Source of the DNA: an uncultured Deferribacteraceae bacterium
GTDB taxonomy: Bacteria > Chrysiogenota > Deferribacteres > CAMZNJ01
DNA: 15,377 nt
Direction: 5' to 3'
NCBI GenBank assembly: GCA_947313855.1
Contig: CAMZNS010000031.1
Span: 1-15,377 of the forward strand
Each line of letters opens with the position of its first letter. Position 1 is the stretch's first letter. Positions 14,595 to 15,377 of the stretch are shown one piece after another. The translations under genes were made by a program, and so were the position numbers. The notes under the pieces are model-generated. The model saw only the letters and a program-made list of their open reading frames with translations, did not search any database and was not told the DNA's origin.

Positions 14595-14786
14595 ATGTCG
14601 AAACGTTGCGAAGTTTGCGGAAAAGGACCCATGTTTGGAAGAAATATTAGTCATGCTCATAATGTTACTCGCAGGGTTTTCTACCCGAACGTACAAGCTG
14701 TACGCGTGTACAACGATGCAAGACAGGTAGTGAAGGCAAAGGTATGCACCAAATGTCTGAAGGCCGGTAAGGTCAGAAGAGCCTAG
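14595..14786 (+). CDS. rpmB: 50S ribosomal protein L28, zinc-binding form
   Basis: Structural protein of the large ribosomal subunit. The 63-residue protein begins MSKRCEVCGKGPMFG, contains the family's NISHAHNVTRR core (17-27) and ends KVCTKCLKAGKV. Cysteines at 5, 8, 51 and 54 form two CxxC pairs, as in the zinc-binding (C+) version of L28. The ATG is preceded by GGAG with 8 nt spacing. It is the only complete plus-strand gene in the window and is not followed by rpmG, its common partner elsewhere; instead a repeat-filled 574-nt spacer follows. The C+ form and sequence style resemble deltaproteobacterial L28 proteins, a weak taxonomic hint. Confidence 0.97.
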   Translation: MSKRCEVCGKGPMFGRNISHAHNVTRRVFYPNVQAVRVYNDARQVVKAKVCTKCLKAGKVRRA

Positions 14787-14836
14787 ATACCTTCCAAGTC
14801 GGATAGTACAGACTGATACAACAACACCCGTTGTCC

Positions 14837-14875
14837 GGACGCACCCCGAAATGCTTTGATGCAAGGGGCGTGTCC
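14837..14875 (+). other. GC-rich hairpin downstream of rpmB
   Basis: GGACGCACCCC (14837-14847) can pair with GGGGCGTGTCC (14865-14875) over 11 positions: nine Watson-Crick pairs, one G-U and one mismatch. The 17-nt loop contains a small TGC/GCA stem. It begins 50 nt past the rpmB stop. It lacks a following U-run, so a terminator role is uncertain; it also directly borders the 24-nt repeat array. Confidence 0.4.
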
Positions 14876-14880
14876 ATGGA

Positions 14881-15048
14881 TGGCGGGACTTTGTGCGTCT
14901 GGGATGGCGGGACTTTGTGCGTCTGGGATGGCGGGACTTTGTGCGTCTGGGATGGCGGGACTTTGTGCGTCTGGGATGGCGGGACTTTGTGCATCTGGGA
15001 TGGCGGGACTTTGTGCATCTGGGATGGCGGGACTTTGTGCGTCTGGGA
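14881..15048. repeat. 24-nt minisatellite, exactly 7 units
   Basis: Seven head-to-tail units of 24 nt begin tggcgggactttgtg and end ctggga. Units 5 and 6 carry gcatct where the others have gcgtct; no other differences were seen. The plus strand has GGG-rich clusters at each junction (gggatggcggg). The 24-nt period keeps several frames open on both strands, giving misleading repetitive ORFs. Such identical copies point to recent expansion. Confidence 0.95.
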
Positions 15049-15070
15049 GAGATGTTGTTGGGGCACGCAC

Positions 15071-15220
15071 ACACCTTCACACACCTTCACACACCTTCAC
15101 ACACCTTCACACACCTTCACACACCTGCACACACCTTCACACACCTTCACACACCTTCACACACCTTCACACACCTTCACACACCTTCACACACCTGCAC
15201 ACACCTTCACACACCTGCAC
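15071..15220. repeat. 10-nt minisatellite, 15 units
   Basis: Fifteen 10-nt units of acaccttcac are present; three of them (15121, 15191 and 15211) read acacctgcac. The plus strand is almost free of G. A period of 10 is not a multiple of three, which argues against a coding role. Confidence 0.95.
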
Positions 15221-15274
15221 ACACCCAACACACCCAACACACCCAACACACCCAACACACCCAACACACCCAAC
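15221..15274. repeat. 9-nt minisatellite, 6 units
   Basis: Six perfect copies of acacccaac directly follow the 10-nt array and look derived from it (shared acacc start). The plus strand contains no G in this stretch. Confidence 0.95.
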
Positions 15275-15333
15275 ACTTGTGCTGTAAAATATTACGCAAA
15301 ATAAAATTTCTTCTAAAATAGTAAACATTATGC

Positions 15334-15339
15334 TACTAT
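15334..15339 (+). promoter_or_regulatory. Possible extended -10 element for the right-edge gene
   Basis: TGC followed by TACTAT (15331-15339) forms an extended -10 element in an AT-rich stretch between the repeats and the partial gene. The -35 position (TTCTAA, 15311-15316) is weak. The leader would be about 15-20 nt. Confidence 0.3.
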
Positions 15340-15360
15340 TTATCCCAAAGAGGTGAATTC

Positions 15361-15377
15361 ATGAGCATATCAAAAAA
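15361..15377 (+). CDS. Start of an unidentified gene, cut by the window edge
   Basis: An ATG at 15361 is preceded by AAAGAGGTG with good spacing, and the first codons read MSISK. Only five full codons are visible, so no product can be named. The start does not resemble L33. Confidence 0.6.

Noticed and set aside
14544-15080. 178-residue minus-strand reading frame rich in repeated Ser-Arg-His-Pro units
   Set aside because: It runs antisense through rpmB and owes its length to the 24-nt repeat, which keeps several frames open; no ribosome-binding site or domain is visible.
14881-15274. CRISPR-like array
   Set aside because: The units are contiguous, with no unique spacers between repeats, and no cas gene is nearby.
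14831-15321. Three overlapping plus-strand reading frames of about 142-157 residues after rpmB
   Set aside because: They are translations of the 24-, 10- and 9-nt repeats in all three frames; the repetitive His/Thr/Pro content switches with frame and none has a convincing start.

Overview
The window carries chromosomal housekeeping genes of a diderm (Gram-negative type) bacterium using the standard code (TAA, TAG and TGA are all used as stops). Almost everything is on the minus strand. It includes the distal half of a division and cell wall (dcw) cluster in the order ftsW-murG-murC-ddl-ftsQ-ftsA-ftsZ, which is the order known from Gammaproteobacteria and many deltaproteobacterial lineages; murB is not between murC and ddl here. 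The short L28 protein with two CxxC pairs resembles the zinc-binding form seen in deltaproteobacterial and some other phyla. I therefore lean towards a deltaproteobacteria-like or related candidate lineage, but the phylum cannot be fixed from this sequence alone.

Layout, read along the minus strand from high to low coordinates: ftsW and murG overlap by 8 nt. A 117-nt spacer with a good sigma70-like promoter leads into murC-ddl-ftsQ-ftsA, where murC/ddl overlap by 4 nt and ftsQ/ftsA by 14 nt. A 182-nt spacer with its own promoter-like site and a perfect hairpin precedes ftsZ. Next, after a repeat-filled spacer, comes a uracil-DNA glycosylase, then a promoter and the overlapping pair fbp (class I fructose-1,6-bisphosphatase) and nfo (endonuclease IV). 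Then come a large protein made of a degenerate kinase-like domain plus a P-loop domain, and an RNase Z-like metallo-beta-lactamase protein. On the plus strand, divergent from ftsW, are rpmB (L28) and the first codons of an unidentified gene at the right edge.

Functionally, MurC, Ddl, MurG and FtsW make and use the peptidoglycan precursor; FtsQ, FtsA and FtsZ form the divisome. Ung and Nfo are both base-excision repair enzymes, although they are separated by fbp. The last two minus-strand genes are 4 nt apart and form an uncharacterised pair.

The most unusual property of the window is its load of unrelated short tandem repeats. Both plus-strand spacers are mostly minisatellite: 14 copies of a 9-mer, 7 copies of a 24-mer, 15 copies of a 10-mer and 6 copies of a 9-mer. 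The ftsZ-ung spacer and the spacer between nfo and the P-loop gene contain their own repeats. MurG and the metallo-hydrolase carry in-frame repeat insertions, and all of these have periods divisible by three. No mobile element, CRISPR array, tRNA or rRNA was seen. I found no convincing new multi-gene system; the repeat ecology and the degenerate kinase/P-loop protein are the best leads.
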